Positions 1 through 6,691 of a DNA stretch of 17,774 nt are shown piece after piece (positions within the stretch are counted from its first letter, which is position 1; every line of letters starts with the position of its first letter). A model generated the notes under the pieces. That model saw only the letters and a list, made by a program, of their open reading frames with translations, was not told the origin of the DNA and searched no databases. Position numbers and translations under genes: made by a program. The stretch comes from Rubrobacteraceae bacterium (GTDB taxonomy: Bacteria > Actinomycetota > Rubrobacteria > Rubrobacterales > Rubrobacteraceae). Location: the NCBI GenBank assembly GCA_029240775.1, contig JARDZQ010000009.1:1-17774 (forward strand). The letters run 5' to 3'.

Positions 1-168
1 TGGCCACCACTCGCGCACGGCGCTCCGCGAGGTCATCGCTTCGTAGACGACGGGCAACGGCGCCGGGATGGTCCACTCGGTACGCCAGTCGTAGGTCTTC
101 ACCAGGCGGCCGCCGAGCAGCAGCCCGATCCCAAGTCCCAGGGTGCCGGCGATCCCAACCCGTTTCAT
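1..168 (-). CDS. SRPBCC/polyketide-cyclase-like protein, N-terminal part (runs off the left edge)
   Basis: Only the first 56 residues are in the window. The ATG at 168-166 has a strong GGAGG ribosome binding site about 7 bases upstream, which fixes the start. Residues 4-20 form a glycine- and leucine-rich hydrophobic segment, possibly a membrane anchor or uncleaved signal. Next comes TYDWRTEWTIPAPLPVVYEA and then REAVREWWP. That order (beta strand, 'I.AP...VY.A.T', helix ending in WWP) is how SRPBCC (START-like, polyketide cyclase/dehydrase) domains begin, but the ligand-binding part is outside the window. It starts 12 bases after the stop of the small upstream ORF, so the two are probably co-transcribed. 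The family call is inference from a short stretch. Confidence 0.6.
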   Translation of the reverse strand, partial: MKRVGIAGTLGLGIGLLLGGRLVKTYDWRTEWTIPAPLPVVYEAMTSRSAVREWWP

Positions 169-180
169 CAGACGTCCTCC

Positions 181-312
181 CTAAGCGCTCTTCGCGTGCC
201 GGGCTTGATAGACGAGGTAGGCCGCCTCGCTGAGGACGAAGAGCACCTGCGCCCTGACAGCTGCCGGCAGGAGCTGGCGCTCGATCCCGGCGACGAAGAC
301 CCAGTACAGCAT
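181..312 (-). CDS. Small hydrophobic ORF of 43 residues, or tail of a broken gene
   Basis: This ORF runs from ATG 312-310 to TAG 183-181. It starts MLYWVFVAGIERQLLPAAVR and continues as an alanine/valine-rich helix ending in HAKSA. The composition suggests one membrane or amphipathic helix pair. No good ribosome binding site precedes the ATG, and the start lies 2 bases beyond the stop of the truncated ATPase ORF (317-315). It may be translated by coupling to that ORF. It may equally be the last part of a longer gene that lost its frame at about 315. I do not recognise the family. Confidence 0.35.
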   Translation of the reverse strand: MLYWVFVAGIERQLLPAAVRAQVLFVLSEAAYLVYQARHAKSA

Positions 313-314
313 GA

Positions 315-641
315 TCACGCCCGCGCCAGGCCCTTGGCGACGACCGTCTCCAGGATGGTGTCGCGCGAACGCTCCGGGTGGCCGACCGCGAAGGAGGGCT
401 CGACGTTGCACGCGTCCACGTAGCTCGCCGGGACGCCCCTCTCCTCGCAGATGGTGGCGAATTCGCGCAGCAGGGTGGTCTTGCCGACGCCTCCGGAGCC
501 GAAGATGTAGAGTACGTTGAAGGGCGGTTCGTCCGCGGAGAGCACTGACCTGAAGAGATTCTTCTCGGCTACCCTTCCGACAAACCTCCGGCGGCGCTCG
601 GCGCTCAGGCGGTGCGACAGCCCAGGCGACATAGGGTTCAT
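315..641 (-). pseudogene. Truncated AAA-type NTPase, N-terminal fragment
   Basis: This 108-residue ORF begins like the N-terminus of a large P-loop NTPase. It has an FVGR motif around residues 20-24, and FGSGGVGKTTLL around 47-58, a full Walker A motif. The SYVDACNVEPS stretch (residues 73-83) matches the strand after the first helix. Such proteins, often LuxR-type or STAND ATPases, normally continue for several hundred residues with Walker B and sensor motifs. Here the reading frame ends about 25 residues later with a sequence that does not look like the expected continuation. The GGGAGG ribosome binding site at about 642-647 touches the first ATG (641) but is well spaced for the in-frame ATG at 632, the more likely start. 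I infer a remnant or chimera, probably non-functional as an ATPase. Confidence 0.6.
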
Positions 642-708
642 CCTCCCAGCCGCAAGATATTAGCGTTGCGCTCGGATTATCCTGCAGGCCGGGGTTTGGA
701 TCAACGCT

Positions 709-727
709 CCCAGCGCTGGGGTAGAAT
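709..727 (+). promoter_or_regulatory. Perfect 12-bp palindrome next to a -10-like box
   Basis: CCCAGCGCTGGG at 709-720 is its own reverse complement. One base later comes TAGAAT (722-727), a good -10 match 33 bases before the TTG start of the PCP_red peptide gene. A TTGGAT at 696-701 could be a weak -35, but the 20-base spacer is too long. A dyad at this position, inside the spacer, is typical of a repressor or activator binding site. The region is divergent, with the ATPase fragment on the other strand, so the site could act on both genes. The regulator is unknown. Confidence 0.4.
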
Positions 728-760
728 GCGGGAGCGATCACTCCTAGTGAGAGGTGCGAG

Positions 761-949
761 TTGTCCGAACAACAGCGGATCACCTGGGACCCCGAGGCCG
801 ACCGGCGCATAAGGCGCAGCCCCTTCCTGATGCGCCGCTTTATCCGCAAGCGTATAGAGGAGCGGGTGGCCTCCCGCGGGCGCAACCACGTCACCGAGGC
901 CGACGTGGACGAGAGCGCCAGCATGTACCGTCAGTACAGATTTAAGTAG
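761..949 (+). CDS. PCP_red-domain small protein (protochlorophyllide reductase C-terminal-like)
   Basis: A 62-residue protein. The start is a TTG at 761 with a GAGAGG ribosome binding site at 749-754. Almost the whole protein fits the PCP_red domain (PF08369) pattern. It has ITWDPEADRRI, then SPFLMRRFIRKRIEE, then RGRNHVTEADVDES. In phototrophs this fold is the C-terminal domain of the light-independent protochlorophyllide reductase B subunit. Free-standing versions are common in non-phototrophic bacteria, where the role is unknown. It contains no cysteines, so it is not itself an iron-sulphur protein. Many arginines suggest nucleic-acid or anionic-ligand contact, but that is a guess. It is monocistronic and followed by a strong hairpin at 974-996. 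Confidence 0.75.
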   Translation: MSEQQRITWDPEADRRIRRSPFLMRRFIRKRIEERVASRGRNHVTEADVDESASMYRQYRFK

Positions 950-1332
950 ATGTTAGGTTCTGAGGTTCCAGGGCTTCAGGCTCTATGAGCCTGAAGACTT
1001 GATCGGCCGCTGCGGCTGTTACGAAACCTCGTTTCACCCAACCGCAGGGGATGAATCAGCACACCTCAAAGCCTCTACAAAAAATATCCGGGCCGGCGAA
1101 GCCGCTCTATCAAAGCGAACGGTCACCGACCCGGTCCGCAGGATCTCAATCCCGCAGAGAGTTGTCGAAGCTGTAGTCCATCGGACCCTTCCCTCCTACT
1201 AGAGGCTCAACAACTCCACCAACATGGTATCACCTCCCGCGAGCCCCGTGCTACTTCTTTTCCGACTATTTTGTGTCTGACGGGGATACCGGACACCATA
1301 TCGTGGGGTGAGAGCCCGTTCGGGCGACCCGC
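950..1332. other. Gene-free stretch between the PCP_red and CapA genes
   Basis: Apart from the hairpin at 974-996, I see no convincing gene. Open frames here lack ribosome binding sites and family resemblance. The sequence is more A/T-rich than the surrounding genes in places (a run of six A at about 1079-1084, and the TTCTTTTCC stretch near 1254-1263). A short GCCCG-TT-CGGGC inverted repeat (1314-1325) sits just beyond the capA-type stop codon on the minus strand and may be part of its 3' end. Confidence 0.5.
974..996 (+). terminator. 10-bp perfect hairpin downstream of the PCP_red gene
   Basis: CTTCAGGCTC (974-983), a three-base TAT loop, and GAGCCTGAAG (987-996) form a perfect 10-bp stem starting 24 bases after the stop codon. 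No U-tract follows, only ACTTGATC, so it is not a textbook rho-independent terminator. In high-GC actinobacteria, hairpins without a U-tract are often assigned this role. It could also be an mRNA-stabilising structure. Confidence 0.5.
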
Positions 1333-2964
1333 TCAGGGGCTCGGGCTGGCGCTCCCTGCCGTGCTCGTGGCGGATGAGGAGGCCGTGCTCGAGCCAGCAG
1401 TGGCGGGGGCCTTGTACGCCTCGAACTCGGGGCCCAGTGAGGCGGCGTAGACCTTGCGCAGCGCCCTGTTACCGCCGCCGCTGGCGGTGAGGAAGTTGGG
1501 CTGAGCGTAGTCCAGGACGACAAATGGGACGGGTTGGATCTGGACCACGCGGTCCTCGTAGAGCGTGATCTCGGCGAAGATACCGGTCGAGGTCTCCTCC
1601 GACCACGACTGGTCGAAGAGGAAGTTGCCCACGCCGTAGAAGATGGGGCTCCCCTCGTAGACCTCGATGCCCTTGGGCCAGTGGGCGTGCCCGCCTACGA
1701 CGAGGTCCGCCCCCGCCTCGACGGCGGCGTGCGCCCAGTCCACCTGCCAGGGCTCCGGGGTGGCCATGTACTCCTTACCCCAGTGCGGCGAGACGACCAC
1801 GAGGTCCACCCGGTCGCGCAACCTCTGTACGTCCTCCATCATCACTTCTTCCGTTATGGGGGCGGTGCCGGCGGCTGTCTCGGTGGCCCAGGCCCAGTCG
1901 TAGGAGGGGACGCCCTGGTAGGAGAGGACGCCCACCTTCGTCTCGCCGAGGGAGAAAATCATGGGCTCCCGCGCCTCGGCGAGGTCCATCCCCGACCCGG
2001 CGTAGGCGATACCCGCGTCGTCGAGGTGCGCCCTCGTCTCGCGCACGCCGGAGAAGCCGGCGTCGAGGATGTGGTTGTTGCCCAACGTGACGCCGTCTAT
2101 GCCGGCGTCTTCCAGTATGGGGAGCAGGCTGAGCTCGCCAGTGAAGGTCGTATCCTCCGGGTGCCAGACCGCGGCCCTGATCACCGGGTTCTCGAGGTTC
2201 GCCAGCGTCAGGTCGGCACTCGTGAGGTAGCCTCGGACGGCGCCCGACCCGCCCGTGCGCTCGGCGGTGAACTGGTGGACGATACCGGTCTCCGAGTAGT
2301 CGCTCGGCTCGGGCACCCGGCTCGTGATGGCCGCGTAGCCCCCGTCGAGCGGGAAGTCCAGCCCCATGCCCTGCTGGATGACCATGTAGTTCTGCCCGCG
2401 GTCGAGCACTATGTCCCCGCCCACGACCACGCGCCGAAGCTCATCCCGGTCCGGCCCGGTAGCTTCTTGCGGCCTCAGCGCGTAGTCCTTCGGCTCTTCT
2501 CCCGCCTCAAGTAGCGACTCGCCTTCGACCGCCAGCGTCCTGACCCTGGGGCTGACCTCGTCCCAGGGCACGAGCCCGAGCGCTCCCGGGTTGCGGCTCA
2601 CATGGTCCACAACCGCGCCGGCCGAGTCGAAGCCCTCGAAGCCGGAGCCGCCGAGAAGCTCCTCTGCGGAACCCATAGACTCCTGGGGTACGGCCAGCTC
2701 CCGGTTCCGCGAGAGCTCCTCCGTGCTGACGCTCTCCCGGGTCGAGGTGAGGTGGGCGATGGGGACGAGGGGTCTTGGAGGCTCGGGCTGGCTGGCGCCC
2801 TCTGAGGTGCTTCCGCTGGCCTGGGACCCATCGGCCCCTTTCGCGCGAGCTTCACCGGCTTGCCGGTCCCCGCCCTCTCCTTCCGGGCTCTCGGGCGAGC
2901 AAGAGGCGAACAGCAAGGCCAGGGAGACGAGCATCGCCGCTGCCACATAGAGCGTTCTGTTCAA
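1333..2964 (-). CDS. CapA-family metallophosphatase-like lipoprotein
   Basis: This 543-residue exported protein starts at TTG 2964 with a GGAGAGG ribosome binding site. Residues 1-22 are a lipoprotein signal (hydrophobic core, then LLFASC, lipidated Cys22). Residues 23-65 are a low-complexity linker. Residues about 68-150 resemble a fragment of a periplasmic phosphate-binding-type domain (FDSAGAVVDHVSRNPGALGL). Residues 178-510 carry the PGA_cap/CapA domain (PF09587) with GGDIVLDRG (Asp184), LANLENP (256-260), GNNHILDAG (Asn297/His298), SPHWGKEY (His394) and GGHAHWPKGIE (His426/His428). The C-terminus is a serine/alanine/threonine-rich tail. CapA proteins belong to the calcineurin-like phosphoesterase superfamily and take part in poly-gamma-glutamate capsule handling or unknown cell-surface roles. 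No capB or capC genes are nearby, so capsule synthesis is not supported by context. Confidence 0.9.
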   Translation of the reverse strand: MNRTLYVAAAMLVSLALLFASCSPESPEGEGGDRQAGEARAKGADGSQASGSTSEGASQPEPPRPLVPIAHLTSTRESVSTEELSRNRELAVPQESMGSAEELLGGSGFEGFDSAGAVVDHVSRNPGALGLVPWDEVSPRVRTLAVEGESLLEAGEEPKDYALRPQEATGPDRDELRRVVVGGDIVLDRGQNYMVIQQGMGLDFPLDGGYAAITSRVPEPSDYSETGIVHQFTAERTGGSGAVRGYLTSADLTLANLENPVIRAAVWHPEDTTFTGELSLLPILEDAGIDGVTLGNNHILDAGFSGVRETRAHLDDAGIAYAGSGMDLAEAREPMIFSLGETKVGVLSYQGVPSYDWAWATETAAGTAPITEEVMMEDVQRLRDRVDLVVVSPHWGKEYMATPEPWQVDWAHAAVEAGADLVVGGHAHWPKGIEVYEGSPIFYGVGNFLFDQSWSEETSTGIFAEITLYEDRVVQIQPVPFVVLDYAQPNFLTASGGGNRALRKVYAASLGPEFEAYKAPATAGSSTASSSATSTAGSASPSP

Positions 2965-3036
2965 GAGTGCCTCTCCCGGATACCGAGTCCTTCCTGCGCG
3001 CCCAACTTTAGCAGGGAGGACCGGAGGAATCTCCCG

Positions 3037-3420
3037 TCAGCCCGCGAGGAGGGTATACAGGACGTACAGGGCGAAGCAGACGCCCAGCGTCAGGCCGCCT
3101 CCTACGACTACGAGGTAGATCCCCGCCTGGGGAACGAACTCGCCGCGCGAGATCCTGCTCCGGTTGCGCGAAAACTGCACCGTCCCGAGTACCAGCGCGA
3201 CGCACCCGAGGAGGGCGAGGGCAACGCCCAGCAGCCCGGAGGGCCTGTCCGGGTTCCCAGTCCCGGCGCTCACGAAGGAACCGGCGCGCTCGACGACGAT
3301 CCCGAGCGAGATCAGGCCTACCCCCGTCCTCACCCACGAGAGGAGCGTGCGCTCGTTGGCCAGGTGCTCCCGCACCTCCGTATCGCTCTCCCCGCCGGGC
3401 CGTTCGTGGTCATTCGCCAC
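3037..3420 (-). CDS. DUF202 (YidH-type) small membrane protein
   Basis: A 127-residue protein with the family signature LANERTLLSWVRTGVGLI at residues 21-38, followed by three likely transmembrane helices (about 32-48, 62-82 and 100-125). This matches DUF202 (PF02656) in length and layout. The start is GTG 3420. No clear ribosome binding site precedes it, but it begins 27 bases after the stop of the ABC ATPase gene and may be translated from the same message. DUF202 proteins have no settled function. The position next to an amino-acid ABC operon is not a known functional link. Confidence 0.85.
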   Translation of the reverse strand: MANDHERPGGESDTEVREHLANERTLLSWVRTGVGLISLGIVVERAGSFVSAGTGNPDRPSGLLGVALALLGCVALVLGTVQFSRNRSRISRGEFVPQAGIYLVVVGGGLTLGVCFALYVLYTLLAG

Positions 3421-3447
3421 GAAGCCAGTTTACGGCATTGGCGGGGT

Positions 3448-4218
3448 CTAGAGGCGGCCCGCGGCGATGATGCGCTGGAGAAACCGGCGGGTACGCGGGT
3501 TCTCGGGGGAGCTGAAGATCTTCTCCGGAGGCCCCTGCTCCAGGATCCTGCCCTCGTCGAGGAAGCACACGCGGCTTGCGATGTCGCGCGCGAAGCCCAT
3601 CTCGTGGGTGGCGATGAGCATGGTCATGCCCTCGCCCGCGAGCTCCCTTATGACGCCGAGGACCTCGGCGACGAGCTCGGGGTCGAGCGCGCTCGTCACC
3701 TCGTCGAGGAGCATGACGCTCGGCCTCATGGCCAGGGCCCGCACGATCGCCACGCGCTGTTGCTGGCCGCCCGAGAGACGGTCGGGGTACTCGTCTCGCT
3801 TGTCGAGGAGCCCGAAGCGCTCGAGCAGCTCGAGGGCCCGTCCTTCCGCTTCCTTGCGGCTCTTCTTCAGCACCTCGCGCGGGGCCAGCGTGATGTTCTG
3901 TATGACGGTCATGTGGGGGAAGAGGTTGAACGCCTGGAAGACGATGCCTATCTTCTGGCGTACGCGGTTCACGTTCACGCCGGGGGCGGTGATCTCCTCT
4001 CCGTCCACGACGATGCGCCCCGAGTCTACGGGCTCGGTGAGGTTCACGCACTTGAGCAGCGTGGACTTGCCCGAGCCGGAGGCCCCGATCAGGCAGACGA
4101 CTTCGTGTGGCTCGACGATGAGATCTATGCCCTTTAACACCTCTTCCTCCCCGAAGGACTTGTGGACGCCTTCGAGGACGAGGGCCGGGGCTTCGCCCCT
4201 GGCTTCGCCCCCTCTCAC
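3448..4218 (-). CDS. Polar amino-acid ABC transporter, ATP-binding protein
   Basis: This 256-residue ATPase powers uptake by the permease encoded just upstream. Walker A is GASGSGKS (residues 45-52), the Q-loop lies in VFQAFNLFPHMT (93-104), the signature is LSGGQQQRVAIVRALA (148-163), Walker B is VMLLDEVTSALDP (168-180) and the switch histidine is His205. The LDEVTSALDP form and the FNLFPHMTV element are characteristic of the HisP/GlnQ polar amino-acid subgroup. The GTG start at 4218 overlaps the permease stop by four bases (GTGA), showing translational coupling. Which amino acid is carried cannot be told from the ATPase. Confidence 0.95.
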   Translation of the reverse strand: MRGGEARGEAPALVLEGVHKSFGEEEVLKGIDLIVEPHEVVCLIGASGSGKSTLLKCVNLTEPVDSGRIVVDGEEITAPGVNVNRVRQKIGIVFQAFNLFPHMTVIQNITLAPREVLKKSRKEAEGRALELLERFGLLDKRDEYPDRLSGGQQQRVAIVRALAMRPSVMLLDEVTSALDPELVAEVLGVIRELAGEGMTMLIATHEMGFARDIASRVCFLDEGRILEQGPPEKIFSSPENPRTRRFLQRIIAAGRL

Positions 4219-5096
4219 GCGACTGCTCCCGCTTGACGGCGGCGCTTGTCGCGGGCGATCAGGCGGTCCGTGAGGCGCGCGAGGGGGATGGTGATCAGGA
4301 CGAAGAGCAGCGCCGCGACGACGTAGCTCGCGTAGTTGAACTGCGAGGCGCCGTAGATCTGGGCCGCCCGCACAGCTTCGATGGAGCCGAGCACCGAGAC
4401 GAGCGCCGTGTCTTTCTGCAACCCGATGAAGTCGTTGAGCAGCGGCGGTATGACGCGCCGCACCGCCTGCGGCAGCACGACGAACCTCAACGACTGCCAG
4501 CGCGAGAGCCCCAGTGACCTCGCTGCCGCGTTCTGGCTCACGTGTACCGACTCGATGCCAGCGCGGTAGACCTCCGCCACGTAGGCCGAGTAGACCAGCA
4601 CCAGCGCGATGATGCCGTAGGTAACGTCGGAGAGGTAAGAGACCCCCGCCAGCCCTAGCCCCGGCACTCCGAACCCGATGATGTAGAGGACCAGGATCAG
4701 GGGTATCCCCCGAAAGAGGTCGGTGTAAGCGATAGCGACCATCCGAAAAGGGAAGAAGACCGGCCCCGGAATACCGCGCACCACGGCGATTATGAGCGCG
4801 AGGATCAGGATGAGGACCTCGGAGATCGTGAAGATGTAGACGTTCAAGAGGAACGCCCCGGCGACAGAGGGCTCGCTCTCGGTCCCGAGGAGCGACTGCT
4901 TGAGGTGGAAGGGGTCGAAGAACCGCTCCGCGACGATCTCGCTCCCCGGCGCGAGCACGGCCACCAGGGCGATGACCGCGAAGAAGAGGATCGTGCTAAC
5001 GCTCGAGACGAGGACCGCCTGCCCGCCGAGCATCTTCGAGCCCCGACCCGGTGACGGTTCGAGCGAGTCTGCGGGGCCGGTGCCCCTGGTCGTCAT
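4215..5096 (-). CDS. Polar amino-acid ABC transporter, permease (HisM/GlnP type)
   Basis: A 293-residue inner-membrane permease of the BPD_transp_1 family (PF00528). It has about five membrane segments (about 28-49, 83-106, 118-142, 160-175 and 258-278). The conserved cytoplasmic EAA loop that docks on the ATPase is at residues 175-212 (AEVYRAGIESV, then NAAARSLGLS and LPQAVRRVIPPL). The N-terminal 25 residues are a polar cytoplasmic extension. The start ATG 5096 has an AAGGAG ribosome binding site inside the last codons of the binding-protein gene, whose stop lies one base upstream. The three genes form one operon. Confidence 0.95.
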   Translation of the reverse strand: MTTRGTGPADSLEPSPGRGSKMLGGQAVLVSSVSTILFFAVIALVAVLAPGSEIVAERFFDPFHLKQSLLGTESEPSVAGAFLLNVYIFTISEVLILILALIIAVVRGIPGPVFFPFRMVAIAYTDLFRGIPLILVLYIIGFGVPGLGLAGVSYLSDVTYGIIALVLVYSAYVAEVYRAGIESVHVSQNAAARSLGLSRWQSLRFVVLPQAVRRVIPPLLNDFIGLQKDTALVSVLGSIEAVRAAQIYGASQFNYASYVVAALLFVLITIPLARLTDRLIARDKRRRQAGAVA

Positions 5097-5097
5097 C

Positions 5098-5934
5098 CTA
5101 CTCCTTGAGGGTGGGGACGCTCAGGTACTGTTGCAGGTATTTCTCCTCGAGCTTCTGCAGCGTCCCGTCCTCCTTCATCTCGCCGAGGACCTGGTTGACG
5201 CAGCCAACGAGCGGGTTGCCCTGCTCGAAGAGCATCCCGAACTGCTCGTTTCTGGGGTACTGGCCTACCACCTCGGTGTTCTTTATCTCGAAGTCTCGCA
5301 GGTACACCGTGGTCACCAGGTCGGTGACGAAGGCGTCGATCTGGCCACTCTCGAGGGCGCTCTTGGCGTCGTTGGTGGTGTCGTAGACCTTGGGCTCGGC
5401 GTCCGGCTGGATCGTCTCGTTTATGAAGTCGAGGCTCGTAGTCCCCACCTGCGCGCCGAGCTGCACGTCCTTGAGGTCGGAGAGGCTCTGGGCATCGGCG
5501 GCCGGGGAGTCCTTGAGGGCCAGCACGCCCTGGGCGTTATCGAAGTAGCCCTCCGAGAAGTCCACCGCCCGCTCGCGCTGAGGGGTTATGGTGATCTGGT
5601 TTATGTCGAAGTCGTAGTCCTTGGCGCCCGGAGCATATGACTTGTTGAAAGGTTCGACGACCCACTCTATGGGCAGGTCCATCCGCTCTGCGACCTCGTT
5701 GGCCACCTCGCCCTCGAAGCCCGAGTAGTTCTCCGGCCCGCCCTCGAACCACGGTGGGTAAGCCGGCCTGTCAGTGGCAACCGTCAGAACGCCTTCCTTG
5801 TAGAGCGGTGGGTTCTGGATGTCGCACGACCGCTCGGAACCTCCTTGCTCCGATCCCCCCGAACCTTGCTGCGCGCCGCACCCGGTCAGCAGCAGGCTCC
5901 CGACCAGTAAACACATCAAAACAGTTCGCTTCAT
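5098..5934 (-). CDS. Polar amino-acid ABC transporter, substrate-binding lipoprotein
   Basis: This 278-residue lipoprotein captures the substrate outside the membrane and delivers it to the permease. The chosen start is ATG 5934, because MKRTVLM begins a lipoprotein signal ending in LTGC (Cys19). A longer frame reaches 6009 but would bury the signal peptide. From about residue 47 it follows the SBP_bac_3 family (PF00497): LTVATDRPAYPPW, FEGEVANEVAERM, then ITPQRERAVDFSEGYF (117-131), where Arg120 is in the position that binds the substrate carboxylate. LGAQVGTTSLDF matches the phosphate-like loop of lobe two. The ligand is probably a polar amino acid or close analogue; the residues do not allow a firmer call. 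Confidence 0.93.
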   Translation of the reverse strand: MKRTVLMCLLVGSLLLTGCGAQQGSGGSEQGGSERSCDIQNPPLYKEGVLTVATDRPAYPPWFEGGPENYSGFEGEVANEVAERMDLPIEWVVEPFNKSYAPGAKDYDFDINQITITPQRERAVDFSEGYFDNAQGVLALKDSPAADAQSLSDLKDVQLGAQVGTTSLDFINETIQPDAEPKVYDTTNDAKSALESGQIDAFVTDLVTTVYLRDFEIKNTEVVGQYPRNEQFGMLFEQGNPLVGCVNQVLGEMKEDGTLQKLEEKYLQQYLSVPTLKE

Positions 5935-6008
5935 GACGCCCCTAACCTGGTTCCCCGCCCGTGGAGAGAATTCCCGCACGTGGGTTCGGAACTTCAAATA
6001 CGGCTCCA

Positions 6009-6037
6009 AGTATAGGGAGAGCCAAAAAGGGATGCAA
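6009..6037 (-). promoter_or_regulatory. Candidate promoter of the amino-acid ABC operon
   Basis: On the minus strand, TTGCAT (6037-6032), a 17-base spacer and TATACT (6014-6009) form a housekeeping-type promoter with a very good -10 box. Transcription would begin near 6002 and leave a leader of about 68 bases before the binding-protein ATG. The -35 matches the consensus at three of six positions only. Confidence 0.5.
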
Positions 6038-6070
6038 TTCGCGCGGAGCAGTCTGCGGGACCATCATGGG

Positions 6071-6691
6071 GTGCGGGAACCCTCAGGTTTCCGGCGTTGT
6101 AACAGGGCAGGAAAGCGTTCAAGCGGGAGGGCCGTCGCCTCGGAGGACGCGAAGCTCGCCGAGCGGGCGAAGAACGGGGACACGGTCGCGTACGAGGAGC
6201 TCGTGCGCGGCCACCAGGCGGTCGCGTTCCGGACCGCCTACCTGATTGTGGGCGACGCTTCGGAGGCGGAGGACGCCGCCCAGGAGGCCTTCGTCAAGGC
6301 TTACCGCGCCCTGGGGAGCTTCCGGTCCGGCGCCCCCTTCAGGCCCTGGCTGCTCGCGGTGGTCACCAACGAGGCCAGGAACCGTCGCAAGGCGGCGGGG
6401 CGGCGCTTCGGCCTCGCCCTGCGGGCGGCGAGGGAGGACTCGCCGGGGGAAGGTGCGTCCCCAGAGGCGGCGGCTGTGGCAGCGGAGCGTCGGGCCGAGT
6501 TGCTCGCGGCTCTGGGCTCCTTACGCGAGGAGGACCGAATAGTGATCGGCTACCGCTACTTCCTGCAGCTCTCCGAGGCGGAGACGGCAGCGGCTTTGGG
6601 CTGCGCGCGGGGCACCGTCAAGTCGCGGCTCTCGCGAGCGCTGGCCAGGCTGCGCAAGAAGATGGTGGAGGACGAAAATGCGACCGGATAG
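6071..6691 (+). CDS. ECF-type RNA polymerase sigma factor
   Basis: A sigma factor that directs RNA polymerase to a small set of promoters. Region 2 is clear from EDAKLAERAKNGD through FRTAYLIVGDASEAEDAAQEAFVKAYRAL to FRPWLLAVVTNEARNRRK. Region 4 is ALGSLREEDRIVIGYRYF then the helix-turn-helix LSEAETAAALGCARGTVKSRLSRALARLRKKM. The start is uncertain. In-frame candidates are GTG 6071 and ATG 6032, neither with a good ribosome binding site, and ATG 6032 lies on the -35 of the divergent operon. A GGGAGG at 6125-6130 has no start codon after it. The stop TAG (6689-6691) overlaps the next gene by 14 bases, so the downstream membrane protein is likely its anti-sigma factor. Confidence 0.9.
   Translation: MREPSGFRRCNRAGKRSSGRAVASEDAKLAERAKNGDTVAYEELVRGHQAVAFRTAYLIVGDASEAEDAAQEAFVKAYRALGSFRSGAPFRPWLLAVVTNEARNRRKAAGRRFGLALRAAREDSPGEGASPEAAAVAAERRAELLAALGSLREEDRIVIGYRYFLQLSEAETAAALGCARGTVKSRLSRALARLRKKMVEDENATG

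Noticed and set aside
1141..1175. Single copy resembling a CRISPR repeat (CTCAATCCCGCAGAG...GTTGTCGAAGC)
   Set aside because: Only one copy is visible, with no second repeat, spacers or cas genes in the window; resemblance is from memory only.
1534..2514. Long 326-residue plus-strand ORF
   Set aside because: Opposite-strand shadow of the CapA gene; the composition (His, Arg, Val, Gly rich) is the usual GC-rich mirror frame.
2860..4137. 425-residue plus-strand ORF
   Set aside because: Mirror of the DUF202 and ABC ATPase genes, which have clear domains and starts.
5988..6016. ECF-type promoter (GGAAC) for autoregulation of the sigma gene
   Set aside because: GGAAC is present but no matching ECF -10 element lies at the usual distance; left out as a feature.
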